A stretch of DNA of 64,000 bases from Chryseobacterium sp. (GTDB taxonomy: Bacteria > Bacteroidota > Bacteroidia > Flavobacteriales > Weeksellaceae), in NCBI RefSeq assembly GCF_019236175.1, contig NZ_JAFAJM010000019.1:186001-250000 (forward strand), given 5' to 3'. The notes beneath the pieces are model-generated. The model saw nothing but the letters and a program-made list of their open reading frames with translations. It was not told the origin of the DNA and ran no database searches. The position numbers and the translations under genes were made by a program. Below are positions 37,632 through 45,379 of the stretch, in pieces (within the stretch, counting starts at the first letter, position 1; each line of letters begins with the position of its first letter).

Positions 37632-38459
37632 TTAAATTTTGTTATTTTTTTTTTCGAATTCCTTGACAGAATTAAAATGATTCTGAATTTCGTGTAAATA
37701 TACCATTCTATCACTATAATATCTTAGCTCGGTAGTCTTATTATAGTCAATCATGTAAATAGCGAAAGAAGACACTTTATTAAAGCTTATAACATAATTA
37801 TCTTTTTCAAATAAAATATTTCCTGATCGATTTAATATATCTCTTCCAATATAATCATTTCTAATAAAACCAATTGATTCAATTCTGTGCTCATCTATTA
37901 ATATAGGTGAAAAATATTTTTTCTCTAAATTAAAGATTTCAATATCATAATCATCACCAAGTGTAGTTCCTGAAATTGTATTATCTCCAACTTTTAAAAT
38001 TTCACACTTAACAATTACATTTGGTTTTATTTCTACAAATACAATGTTCCCTACCTTGAATTCATTGTCGACATTACGTGGAGTTTGTAATCTTAAAATA
38101 GAATAAGTCTTAGCACGGTATAAGTCCTGCAATTGGTGTACAAAAATGATTTGTTTGTACTCGGTAGTATTATGAAAACTCAGTCTAAACTCCCCGTTAT
38201 TTTTTGTAATTCTATCTTGGGTTGAATTACCCCAATTAAAATCTGTGTATTGACCTCTTGTTACATATAACCCAAAATCATCAAGCCATTGATCTGTTAA
38301 TTCGATAAATTCCAATCTAGATAATAATTCTTCATCATCTATGTTTTTATATATAAAATTTTCAATGTCTTTTATTAAGTTATATCCAACTTCATGTACC
38401 TTTCCATCAAGGAACACATAATGCCCTTGTTTAATTTGTTTTAATTCGTTTATGTTCAT
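37632..38459 (-). CDS. Mobile-element-type protein with a duplicated module
   Basis: A 275-residue protein resembling small genes common in Bacteroidota phages and conjugative elements. The module FIELTDQWLDDFGLYV ... FVHQLQDLYRAKT appears once in the N-terminal half and again, more weakly, in the C-terminal half (ILIDEHRIESIGFIRND ... MVYLHEIQNHFNSV). Between them lies an SH3-like stretch (FKVGNIVFVEIKPNVIVKC). Function is unknown. It is on the minus strand, opposite to the cassettes around it, and follows an XRE regulator gene. Confidence 0.65.
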   Translation of the reverse strand: MNINELKQIKQGHYVFLDGKVHEVGYNLIKDIENFIYKNIDDEELLSRLEFIELTDQWLDDFGLYVTRGQYTDFNWGNSTQDRITKNNGEFRLSFHNTTEYKQIIFVHQLQDLYRAKTYSILRLQTPRNVDNEFKVGNIVFVEIKPNVIVKCEILKVGDNTISGTTLGDDYDIEIFNLEKKYFSPILIDEHRIESIGFIRNDYIGRDILNRSGNILFEKDNYVISFNKVSSFAIYMIDYNKTTELRYYSDRMVYLHEIQNHFNSVKEFEKKNNKI

Positions 38460-38579
38460 GTTCTAGTTTTATTTAAATATTATTAATCTTTCTTATCAAG
38501 GTCTTGTCCTTTCATTCTCAATTCTTAGGGGCTCAGATTTCCTTCTGCTACACAAATTTTCACTCTCTACGCAAATAAG

Positions 38580-38615
38580 TAAATAATCTAAAGTATGAAG
38601 ACTTCAGATTATTTA
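38580..38615 (-). terminator. Terminator of the XRE regulator gene
   Basis: TAAATAATCT (38580-38589) pairs with AGATTATTTA (38606-38615). The stem overlaps the stop codon of the minus-strand regulator gene. Confidence 0.6.
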
Positions 38616-38870
38616 TTTATCTAGTTCAGAATAATATTCTTCAAAATCAAAAACAATATCAAATAATTCTTTTGGGTGTATTCTTAGCCCTGTTGCAATT
38701 TCAATAAAAGTGCTGAGTTGACAATCAATCTTGTTATTAGCAACATCACTAATTCTAGCAGCCGTCACATTACATTTTTCAGAAATCTTCGAATAAGGAG
38801 TGTTTCCTTTTATTTCTTTTATTTTTTCTGAGACCATCTTTTTGATTTCATCTGTCTTGAACTCGTTCAT
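38613..38870 (-). CDS. XRE-family helix-turn-helix regulator
   Basis: An 85-residue protein. The helix-turn-helix occupies residues 20-60: NTPYSKISEKCNVTAARISDVANNKIDCQLSTFIEIATGLRIHPKELF. The C-terminal acidic tail (DFEEYYSELDK) is short. It probably represses its own promoter, since two palindromes lie just upstream of its ATG. The target genes may include the minus-strand neighbour or the plus-strand gene at 39309. Confidence 0.88.
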   Translation of the reverse strand: MNEFKTDEIKKMVSEKIKEIKGNTPYSKISEKCNVTAARISDVANNKIDCQLSTFIEIATGLRIHPKELFDIVFDFEEYYSELDK

Positions 38871-38872
38871 AA

Positions 38873-38890
38873 TTGCACTCTTTAGTGCAA
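38873..38890. promoter_or_regulatory. Operator-like inverted repeat next to the XRE start
   Basis: TTGCACT-cttt-AGTGCAA, a perfect 7-bp inverted repeat, lies 3-20 bp upstream of the regulator ATG, where bound protein would block translation or late promoter steps. Confidence 0.55.
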
Positions 38891-38915
38891 ATTGTAATTA
38901 TTAACAAAAAATACC

Positions 38916-38933
38916 ATTACCGAATTCGGTAAT
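38916..38933. promoter_or_regulatory. Perfect 18-bp palindrome, probable XRE operator
   Basis: ATTACCGAATTCGGTAAT, self-complementary across all 18 bases, between the XRE gene and a plus-strand -7 box (38950-38957, TATATTTG). The placement suits control of divergent promoters. Confidence 0.65.
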
Positions 38934-39308
38934 ATTAAGATATTTTTATTATATTTGGACAAGATTATTCATTAGAGTAATTTTGCGATACTTCAAAGAA
39001 ATATAGAAGCTATTGCTTAGAATCTCGACTTGAAAACTGGTAATTTAAAAGTACACGAGAGGATAAGTAAGAAGCTCACGACCTAGGCGTGGGCTCTCTT
39101 ATCTGTTGCACGGTATACCAGTACCTCTATGACGGATATTGTAGAGTCTCATGCCGTTTTTATTTTCATGTTGTTCTGCTTTTCTACAATCATCTTTTTC
39201 TAAGCCAGCTTTACCATATAAAGTATCATGATACGGTACAATGGGGTGTACAATCCATTGCGGCTTTCGGGCTTTTAGAAAAACACAAATTCTATCCTAT
39301 TCATTCGC
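38934..39308 (+). other. Leader or remnant region before the 39.3-kb gene
   Basis: About 375 bp with an exact TATATTTG box at 38950-38957 and a GC-rich hairpin near 39075-39100 (CTCACG ... CGTGGG inside a larger AGAGGATAAG/CTTATC-type pairing). Short open frames (for example the one containing HDTVQWGVQSIAAFGLLEKHKFYPIHSL) look protein-like but lack a start, so this may be a decayed gene. Confidence 0.4.
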
Positions 39309-39908
39309 TTGTATAGACAGGGAGCTCAGGCATTGCAGGGCTTACTTCTTTACTGCCGGGTAAAATCGTACATCAAAAAAATACACCCTCATGAAAAAAA
39401 CAGAACAGACTTTCAAACCCGGCTTGGGAAAGGCCGGAAGAAACATTACGAATTACAGCAGATAGAAACATTTTTTCAGCTCAATGACCTTACAGCCTCC
39501 AAAGAGCTTTTAAACACCATTATGAGCTATGCGGTAAAAAGAAACAGCTGGATAAAAGAAGATCCCTCTGTCATTTATCATTTTCATCAGGCGATGCGGT
39601 CATTCATTCGTGCAGGCTACTTTTTAATGTTGAAGGAAAAGAAATTGTTTGTCAATACTCAGTTGGAAGCTGTTTCACCATTAGCTCTTGGTTTACTTTC
39701 GGAGAAAGAATATCAAAATCCGCTGCTGGTCTTTACAAAAGCATTCAGAGAATACAGCGTTAAGGAATTTGATTATTTTATTTCCGGAATGGTCTATTTC
39801 TCAATGGGCATCTATGACCATCTGCCGGAAAAGAACATGATCAACCCATACATTCATCTGATTAAAATGCTGGATGCAGCGTATCTTATTATTGAAAGAA
39901 AAAAATAA
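39309..39908 (+). CDS. Unknown helical protein, possibly frameshifted near its start
   Basis: The frame is open for 199 codons from a TTG. The reliable part starts near ELQQIETFFQLNDLTASKELLNTIMSYAVKR and continues to MLDAAYLIIERKK; it is all-helical, resembles accessory proteins of mobile elements, and has no recognised family. An ATG at 39391 in the next frame encodes KKTEQTFKPGLGKAGRN, a plausible natural N-terminus, which runs out of frame at about 39445. A one-base shift there would join the two. So the gene may be broken, or may start further downstream. Confidence 0.5.
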   Translation: MYRQGAQALQGLLLYCRVKSYIKKIHPHEKNRTDFQTRLGKGRKKHYELQQIETFFQLNDLTASKELLNTIMSYAVKRNSWIKEDPSVIYHFHQAMRSFIRAGYFLMLKEKKLFVNTQLEAVSPLALGLLSEKEYQNPLLVFTKAFREYSVKEFDYFISGMVYFSMGIYDHLPEKNMINPYIHLIKMLDAAYLIIERKK

Positions 39909-39961
39909 AAACAACATTAGCACAATTGTATATAGTGTATAGAGGCACAATGCGTAAATTT
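39907..39961 (+). promoter_or_regulatory. Promoter module of the APH-like gene
   Basis: AAAACAACATTAGCACAATTGTATAT ... CACAATGCGTAAATTTG, with the -7 box TAAATTTG at 39954-39961. This segment matches the one before cassette 2 (31141-31186), linking the APH-like gene to the same array. Confidence 0.65.
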
Positions 39962-40015
39962 GCGAGCTAACTATTAAGGTACAAGCTACCGTAACCATAG
40001 ACAAACAAAGAATTG

Positions 40016-41008
40016 ATGGCAGAGAAATTTCCCACCATAAACAGCACACTTTCCCCCAAAGCCCTTGGCCAACTTATTCAACAAAAATATAAACTAAGTG
40101 ACAAAACCGAATGCAGCATATTTAGACTTGCCATGAACCATTTGTATATCGTTCAGGATGGCGAACAGAAATATGTTTTCAGAGTTTACACCCACAATTG
40201 GCGGACAAAATTAGAAATTGAGGAAGAATTAAAATTATTAGCTTACTTAAAAGAAAACGACCGACAGGCTGCTTATCCCATAAAAGATAAATTAAACGAA
40301 TACATCCAAGAGATTGAAGCACCGGAAGGAAAAAGATTTGGTGTTTTGTTCTCCTATGCCAAAGGAACAAAGACCGCAAAATTTTCACCTCAGGCAAGTT
40401 TTCTGATCGGCCAGGCATTAGCCAAAGTTCATCAATCAACAGAAAATTTTGGACTCAACAGAATGTCTTACAATAGCGAGAACCTGCTTACAAAACCTGT
40501 TTTAAGGATAAAAAAATTCTTTCATAAAAATATCAGTGAAGTTGAATTTTTAGAAAAGCTATCTGCCTTTTTAACCCTGAAAATCCAAAATATTAACAAA
40601 GCTGAAATGAGATCCGGAAGTGTTCACCTTGACGTTTGGTTTGATAATCTGCACATTGATGATGAAAAGGAAATCACATTTTTTGATTTTGATTTTTGTG
40701 GCAACGGCTATTTATGTTTTGACATTTCTTATTTCCTGTTTCAGTTGCTTACCACTCATCTGAACGAAGAAGAATATCAAGAAAAAGCAGAAAGTTTTTT
40801 GAAAGGCTACGAAACCATAACTGAAATCAGTACCGAAGAAAAAGAGTTTTTACCTTTTGCCTGTTTAGCCATTATGGTCTATTATATTAGTGTACAATGC
40901 GACAGATTTGATTATTGGACGAATATTTTCATAAATGAAGACCATTTGAAAAGAATGGTTGGAAATTTAAAACGATGGATGATATACAACAAAATTGAAA
41001 TTCAATAA
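40016..41008 (+). CDS. Aminoglycoside-phosphotransferase-like (APH) kinase family protein
   Basis: A 330-residue protein-kinase-like enzyme. The N-lobe includes NHLYIVQDGEQKYVFRVYTH (the Lys-containing strand is less clear). The catalytic loop is GSVHLDVWFDNLHI near residue 205, and the Mg-binding DFD is in ITFFDFDFCGNGYLCFDISYFLFQLL. Relatives phosphorylate aminoglycosides, homoserine, thiamine or choline, so the substrate cannot be assigned. I use ATG 40016; a TTG lies one codon upstream. The stop codon overlaps a groEL-type trailer copy (R6), making it a cassette of the array. Confidence 0.8.
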   Translation: MAEKFPTINSTLSPKALGQLIQQKYKLSDKTECSIFRLAMNHLYIVQDGEQKYVFRVYTHNWRTKLEIEEELKLLAYLKENDRQAAYPIKDKLNEYIQEIEAPEGKRFGVLFSYAKGTKTAKFSPQASFLIGQALAKVHQSTENFGLNRMSYNSENLLTKPVLRIKKFFHKNISEVEFLEKLSAFLTLKIQNINKAEMRSGSVHLDVWFDNLHIDDEKEITFFDFDFCGNGYLCFDISYFLFQLLTTHLNEEEYQEKAESFLKGYETITEISTEEKEFLPFACLAIMVYYISVQCDRFDYWTNIFINEDHLKRMVGNLKRWMIYNKIEIQ

Positions 41009-41072
41009 CGGTCAGCAACCGAGACAATATAATATACTAACTACTCTACTTTTTGGAGAACAGTTTTTGTTT
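41008..41072 (+). repeat. groEL-trailer copy R6 (trailer and terminator only)
   Basis: ACGGTCAGCAACCGAGACAA, then TATAATATACTAACTACTCTAC and a T-rich hairpin. It corresponds base for base to the RSATEAN-type trailer of R1-R3 (RSATETI here) but has no GroEL codons before it. Confidence 0.75.
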
Positions 41073-41114
41073 CCCGTTGATGAGTACTACCTTCAAAATT
41101 GCTATATAAATGAA

Positions 41115-41122
41115 TACATTTG
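41115..41122 (+). promoter_or_regulatory. -7 box of the ABM-domain gene
   Basis: TACATTTG, an exact TAnnTTTG match, 20 bp before the ATG at 41143. It overlaps the upstream frame extension and so supports that start. Confidence 0.55.
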
Positions 41123-41142
41123 TAAAAACAATTACAGAACAT

Positions 41143-41454
41143 ATGAAAACTCAATATTTACTTCATGGAAAACTAACGGCAAAACCAGGACATAGAGAGG
41201 AGCTTGCTGATATTTTAATACAAGCAGCTCAACTTGTATCAACAGCTAAAGGTTGTAAACTTTATGCAGTGAGTAATGACAGGGATGATGCAACTTCTGT
41301 GTATATTACAGAAATCTGGGATAGCAAAGACGACCATGACAATTCTCTAAAAAATGAGGACGTAAGAGCACTCATCATGAAAGCAATGCCAATATTAGAC
41401 GGACAACCAACAAAGGGACAGGAACTGGAAATTTTAGGAGGCACTGGAATATAA
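41143..41454 (+). CDS. Antibiotic biosynthesis monooxygenase (ABM) domain protein
   Basis: A 103-residue ferredoxin-like-fold protein of the ABM family: YLLHGKLTAKPGHREELADILIQAAQLV, then GCKLYAVSNDRDDATSVYITEIWDSKDDHDNSLKNEDV and MPILDGQPTKGQELEIL. Members are heme-degrading or quinol monooxygenases or simple stress proteins. The start at ATG 41143 follows the promoter box. A short groEL-tail fragment lies 15 bp after its stop. Confidence 0.85.
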   Translation: MKTQYLLHGKLTAKPGHREELADILIQAAQLVSTAKGCKLYAVSNDRDDATSVYITEIWDSKDDHDNSLKNEDVRALIMKAMPILDGQPTKGQELEILGGTGI

Positions 41455-41468
41455 AAAAATGGAGCACA

Positions 41469-41506
41469 GGAATGCTTTTTACCACTGAATGTATTATCAG
41501 TGAAAT
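41469..41506 (+). repeat. Internal groEL-tail fragment R7
   Basis: GGAATGCTTTTTACCACTGA followed by ATGTATTATCAGTGAAATAAA. It matches the groEL codons for [14 protein letters not shown] as found in R3, with about five changes. Neither the end of groEL nor a terminator follows, so the joint is truncated. Confidence 0.75.
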
Positions 41507-41548
41507 AAATTGTTTACAGAAAATCAATTTAAACTAAAACCCACACCC

Positions 41549-42481
41549 TTGAAAACAAAATTATTATTCCTTATTCTTTTAGGTTCATTGCTAGCCCACG
41601 CCCAAACCCTTGATTTTAAAAATCTAGCCAATATGTCTGTAGGCAGAGGCGCCATAACCAGTGTCATCGTGGATGATAATATCTATGTGAGCAATGGATA
41701 TCAGGAAAAGGGAGGTAATGCCAATTATATTGAAAAATATAATATTACCGACAACAAATGGAGTGTTCTCAATACGAATCTACTGCCCAAAAAATTTGCG
41801 AATTCGGAGACTTACGATAATAAAATCTATATTTTTAACGGCTGGGGAAACAGCCATCTTGAAATTCTGGATCTGGCAACCAATACCATAACGAAAGGAG
41901 CTGTTAACCGTTCCTATACAGGAAATGCAGGCTCTGCCATTCATAACGGAAAAATATATGTGTTCGGCGGCAGCGGACTGAATGGTGCGGCAACCACCGC
42001 ATTTTCTAATAGATTCCAGTATTATGATATTGCATCCAATACATGGCATCCCTTACCCAATATGCCTACAGCCAGAGAAGCAAAGGGCAAAATTGTAAAC
42101 GATAAACTTTATGTCATCGGAGGTTTTAACGGGACTCCATCCCGCCTGATCAATGTTTACGACCTCAACACCAATCTCTGGATCAAGCAATATACAATGC
42201 CTGCCGGTATATACGGACACTCATTAGCGGTATCCGGTAATAAAATTTTTATTGCAGGAGGTGTTAATAATCAATCTTTTCTGGCCTATTTTGATACAAT
42301 CACCAATAAGCTACATCAGCTGTCATCCAATATGATTCCCAGAAGACATGCCGCAACGGAGGTATATCACAATAAACTATACATCATCGGCGGAAGTACA
42401 ACTTCTTCAACGCAGTCATCTGTTAAAAGTATACAAGTGGCAGATATCAGCGAGACTGTGCTTTCTGCCAATGAAAAGTAA
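41549..42481 (+). CDS. Secreted kelch-repeat beta-propeller protein, no ATG start
   Basis: A protein of about 310 residues with a signal peptide (KTKLLFLILLGSLLAHAQ), then kelch-type repeats of the form GKIYVFGGSG...YDIASNTWHPLPNMPTAR, DKLYVIGGFNG...NVYDLNTNLWIKQ and NKLYIIGGST. It may bind sugars or proteins outside the cell. No ATG precedes the signal peptide; TTG codons at 41549 and 41510 are the only starts, and a groEL-tail fragment lies immediately upstream. The original start and promoter may therefore have been lost during rearrangement. Confidence 0.78.
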   Translation: MKTKLLFLILLGSLLAHAQTLDFKNLANMSVGRGAITSVIVDDNIYVSNGYQEKGGNANYIEKYNITDNKWSVLNTNLLPKKFANSETYDNKIYIFNGWGNSHLEILDLATNTITKGAVNRSYTGNAGSAIHNGKIYVFGGSGLNGAATTAFSNRFQYYDIASNTWHPLPNMPTAREAKGKIVNDKLYVIGGFNGTPSRLINVYDLNTNLWIKQYTMPAGIYGHSLAVSGNKIFIAGGVNNQSFLAYFDTITNKLHQLSSNMIPRRHAATEVYHNKLYIIGGSTTSSTQSSVKSIQVADISETVLSANEK

Positions 42482-42540
42482 AAAAAACGAATAATTCAAC
42501 AAATAAAAACAAATAATCAGTACATTATCAATATAATGTG

Positions 42541-42548
42541 TAGATTTA
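42541..42548 (+). promoter_or_regulatory. Putative -7 box of the small secreted protein gene
   Basis: TAGATTTA in AATATAATGTGTAGATTTA, similar to the cassette promoter words. The leader to the ATG at 42684 would be about 130 bases. Confidence 0.35.
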
Positions 42549-42683
42549 TAAAATATTTTTTTAGTAAAACTATAATCAACGATTCCTCAAACTCGGACAT
42601 GCTGAACACCGATATCAAAATAAAAAAGTAAGCACAGGGTAGCCGAAAACTGATGAGAGTAGGCAGAGAAAAATAAAACAGAT

Positions 42684-43025
42684 ATGAAAAAATTTATGTT
42701 TTTATTGGGTTGCTTAGCTTTCTCCTCGCTGGCTTATGCACAAACCAACAGCAGTACACGCTATCAATCCGGTTATTACAAGCCAAGTACAGGAACGTAT
42801 GTACAACCTCACTACAAGACTAATAATAACAGTACCAATCAGGACAACTATTCTACTACAGGAAATACCAATGCCTATACAGGGCAGTCTGGTTCCCGTG
42901 CGCGAGATTATTCAAATGAGGCCTACAACTATGGCAGCGGCCAGACGATTCAAACCGGACCGAGAGGCGGTCAGTATTATTACAATAGCAATGGTAATAA
43001 AACTTATGTTCCTAAAAGACGTTAA
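42684..43025 (+). CDS. Small secreted repeat-rich protein with C-terminal GGQYY motif
   Basis: A 113-residue protein with a signal peptide (FMFLLGCLAFSSLAYAQ). An Asn/Thr/Tyr-rich region (SGYYKPSTGTYVQPHYKTNNN) precedes a C-terminal motif TGPRGGQYYYNSNGNKTYVP followed by KRR, like the small PBCV-type basic adaptor domain. Proteins of this type are frequent in Chryseobacterium. Function is unknown. Confidence 0.75.
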   Translation: MKKFMFLLGCLAFSSLAYAQTNSSTRYQSGYYKPSTGTYVQPHYKTNNNSTNQDNYSTTGNTNAYTGQSGSRARDYSNEAYNYGSGQTIQTGPRGGQYYYNSNGNKTYVPKRR

Positions 43026-43081
43026 AAAAAAGTTCAAGCGGTAGCCAAGCTTCCCCGGCTTACCTTAATACAACCCATACT

Positions 43082-43101
43082 CCGAAGTCTTCCGACTTCG
43101 G
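43082..43101 (+). terminator. Terminator after the small secreted protein gene
   Basis: CCGAAGTC-ttcc-GACTTCGG, an 8-bp perfect stem followed by ATTTGTTATT. Confidence 0.75.
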
Positions 43102-43250
43102 ATTTGTTATTATCTGAGTCCATTGCAATGACTGTTATTGCTCCCTTTCACATCTGTAAAACCTGAAAATAACAAGTAACATTTGTGTAAACTTTCGCAC
43201 TCTACATAAAAACTATTTCTTTGAACTTATGAAATACCCATGGTAATTCG

Positions 43251-43258
43251 TAGATTTG
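43251..43258 (+). promoter_or_regulatory. Orphan cassette-type promoter box
   Basis: TAGATTTG in ATTCGTAGATTTGGA, identical to the cassette-3 box. Downstream it drives only a broken start, MKNSILITSLLLSIFL-stop (43287-43337). Confidence 0.5.
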
Positions 43259-43382
43259 GACGGCAGAAAACTAAGAACCATTGATCATGAAAAACTCAAT
43301 TTTAATAACTTCTTTGTTGTTATCAATATTTTTATAAGCACGCAATTACTGAGCTGGAACCTGGCAACAATCTTTATAGGTC

Positions 43383-43526
43383 GGTTTTTGGGAACCTGAA
43401 GTCAAAGATTTAATTCGTATCCGTCAGCAATTTGAAGTTCGTACTAAAGAAATTATCTACATTAACCTTGAAAATAATCCGAATTATTATTCTGTTTGTC
43501 TATATCATGCTAACTTTCTGTCATAA
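43383..43526 (+). pseudogene. DUF2461 (TIGR02453-type) gene fragment
   Basis: The frame reads GFWEPEVKDLIRIRQQFEVR and continues to a TAA at 43524-43526, without a start codon. The first 18 residues match the intact DUF2461 protein encoded at 49840-50499 (GFWGPETGDLLRIRKEFELS). The remaining 29 residues do not match, so the fragment was probably recombined with other DNA. The whole 43.03-43.72 kb stretch otherwise lacks an intact gene. Confidence 0.7.
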
Positions 43527-43721
43527 GCCATTGATCTTGAGAAAAAGTATTTAATAATATTTGCTCAAACAAAAAAGACTACTCAAATTGATTCTTTAAT
43601 CTAAAAATTCAGTATAAAAAGTTCTTTATTTTTTAGTGATCAGATAAATAAGCATTCGCTTCACAGCGCAAATAGAACCCCGCAACTACCGAAAACTAAT
43701 TAAAAAAATACACCTTAAACC

Positions 43722-44660
43722 ATGAGTTATAATTTTCAAATTAATAAAAAGAATACCCTTACATATAAAGATCTTCTTGATCTGGTTGATTTCCAAATTG
43801 ATGAGATTAAATACCAACCTCTTCTTGAGAATCATCACGCTCTGAATACCCATTCTATATTCTTTCTTCCTCAGTTTTCTACACGTGGGGTAAATCTGAA
43901 AGACAAAGAAAATAAGTATTGGGTTGAAATCAATACCGGCTGTTCAGGTGAAGATTATTTTTTAGCAGCAAAGCTGGCTTCGGCTTTAGCGAACTTGAAT
44001 AATTCCGAAATTCAAACAGATGAAGGCAGTTATACTATCGAAAATTTTTCCCGTCATTTTAATTTAGAATGGGCCCACCAAAATAAAACCCACAATATTG
44101 AGATTTTAAGAAGTGTAATAGAAAAAGATTCCGCTTCATCTATTATTTTAAACGGATATCACATTCCATTTTATTTTGGAAAAGAAGTTTTGAAAGAATA
44201 TTCCGGCGATAATCCTTCCATAGAGATCTTAGCAGACAGAATTATAAATGGGATTAAAAGAAATCAACATTTAGAATCCGAATTTGAAAATATTGAATTT
44301 CCCACAAAAATGGAAATGGAAAATAACGATAAGTCTTTGGAAAACTGGACTTTTCTGCTGATCCAAAGCGGCTTCCGGCAGCTTATCAAACCGGCAGACT
44401 TTATCATTTTACGCCATGAACAAGATTTTGCCAGAATTCCCTACGAAACATTCATTAAAGAAAATCTTCATTTGCTGACTAAAATAGATGAAAAGCAATT
44501 TGTAATAGACGTTATAGCTCAAAATGATTACCTGAACTTAATCGCCCAATTTAAACTGGAAAGTTCTGAAAATTCTCAGAAAGAAAATACACATGGAATC
44601 AATGACACACCAAAACCTAATCCCATTACACCTAAAAACAAATGGTGGAAATTTTGGTAA
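43722..44660 (+). CDS. Unknown soluble protein ending in a WWKFW motif
   Basis: A 312-residue cytoplasmic protein. It begins MSYNFQINKKNTLTYKDLLDLV, a start that faintly recalls DUF4299. It has a GYHIPFYFGKEVLKEYS stretch and ends with a low-complexity linker (THGINDTPKPNPITPKNK) and WWKFW, a terminal tag seen on several unrelated Bacteroidota proteins. It may be an immunity-type protein, but there is no direct evidence. A lipoprotein gene follows on the same strand, starting about 95 bp after its stop. Confidence 0.65.
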   Translation: MSYNFQINKKNTLTYKDLLDLVDFQIDEIKYQPLLENHHALNTHSIFFLPQFSTRGVNLKDKENKYWVEINTGCSGEDYFLAAKLASALANLNNSEIQTDEGSYTIENFSRHFNLEWAHQNKTHNIEILRSVIEKDSASSIILNGYHIPFYFGKEVLKEYSGDNPSIEILADRIINGIKRNQHLESEFENIEFPTKMEMENNDKSLENWTFLLIQSGFRQLIKPADFIILRHEQDFARIPYETFIKENLHLLTKIDEKQFVIDVIAQNDYLNLIAQFKLESSENSQKENTHGINDTPKPNPITPKNKWWKFW

Positions 44661-44755
44661 AAACCAGCCAAACCACTCTTAAACATCCCAATGATACTCT
44701 TAAAAAAACTCCTCGGGAACAGGAGATCATCCGTACCAATTTATCTGATTACACC

Positions 44756-45250
44756 ATGAAAACTTTTAACCTGATTTTAGTCCTTTTATTTCTTTCATCA
44801 TGTTATTCACAACAGAATCCGGCGGGAATTTATCGGTCAAAAGAAGCTGATTTTGGATTCTTTATCACTACAATTGAATTAAAGAACGATCATCAATTTA
44901 ACTATGAATTTTCAGGAGACCTTGTACACAGGAAGCTTTCCGGAATTTATCAACTGAAAGATCACCATCTCTATCTAAAATTCAATAAAAATAAAAGAGA
45001 AACAGAATCACAGAATGATTCTTTGACAACTGAAGAAATCATATCGGGAAACTATCACAACCATGATTTAAATTGTGAAAATAATATCGATTACCACCTG
45101 AAATATAAAATCAGAGGCCATAAGCTTTTTGCTTACAGAACAGACAATAAGCCCGCCAGAAAATCAAAAATATATACCCATAAAAAAAAGTTTCTGTTTT
45201 TTGGTTCCCATTGGAAAAACAAAAGAAATTACCTGAAAAAAATTAAATAG
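44756..45250 (+). CDS. Small lipoprotein of unknown function
   Basis: A 164-residue protein. ATG 44756 starts a lipoprotein signal (FNLILVLLFLSSCYSQ, Cys near residue 15); the longer frame upstream overlaps the previous gene and has no such signal. The mature part is beta-strand-like (PAGIYRSKEADFGFFITTIELKNDHQFNYEF ... GIYQLKDHHLYLKF) and recalls small DUF-type lipoproteins that replace lipocalins. The tail is basic (HWKNKRNYLKKIK). Confidence 0.68.
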   Translation: MKTFNLILVLLFLSSCYSQQNPAGIYRSKEADFGFFITTIELKNDHQFNYEFSGDLVHRKLSGIYQLKDHHLYLKFNKNKRETESQNDSLTTEEIISGNYHNHDLNCENNIDYHLKYKIRGHKLFAYRTDNKPARKSKIYTHKKKFLFFGSHWKNKRNYLKKIK

Positions 45251-45379
45251 GTCTCCCTAACAAAAAGTTACCTGACTCTGAGCCGGAAGCATCCAAATAA
45301 ATCTCTTTTAAAAAACTCTCCAAAGTATCAGGAAACATCGAAAAAACAGGACTTATAAAGAAAATAAACATCCTAAAAG

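Noticed and set aside
30870..41506. CRISPR-like array or integron
   Set aside because: Repeat copies are 40-250 bp, of different lengths, with gene-sized spacers. No Cas, integron integrase or attC-type hairpins are present.
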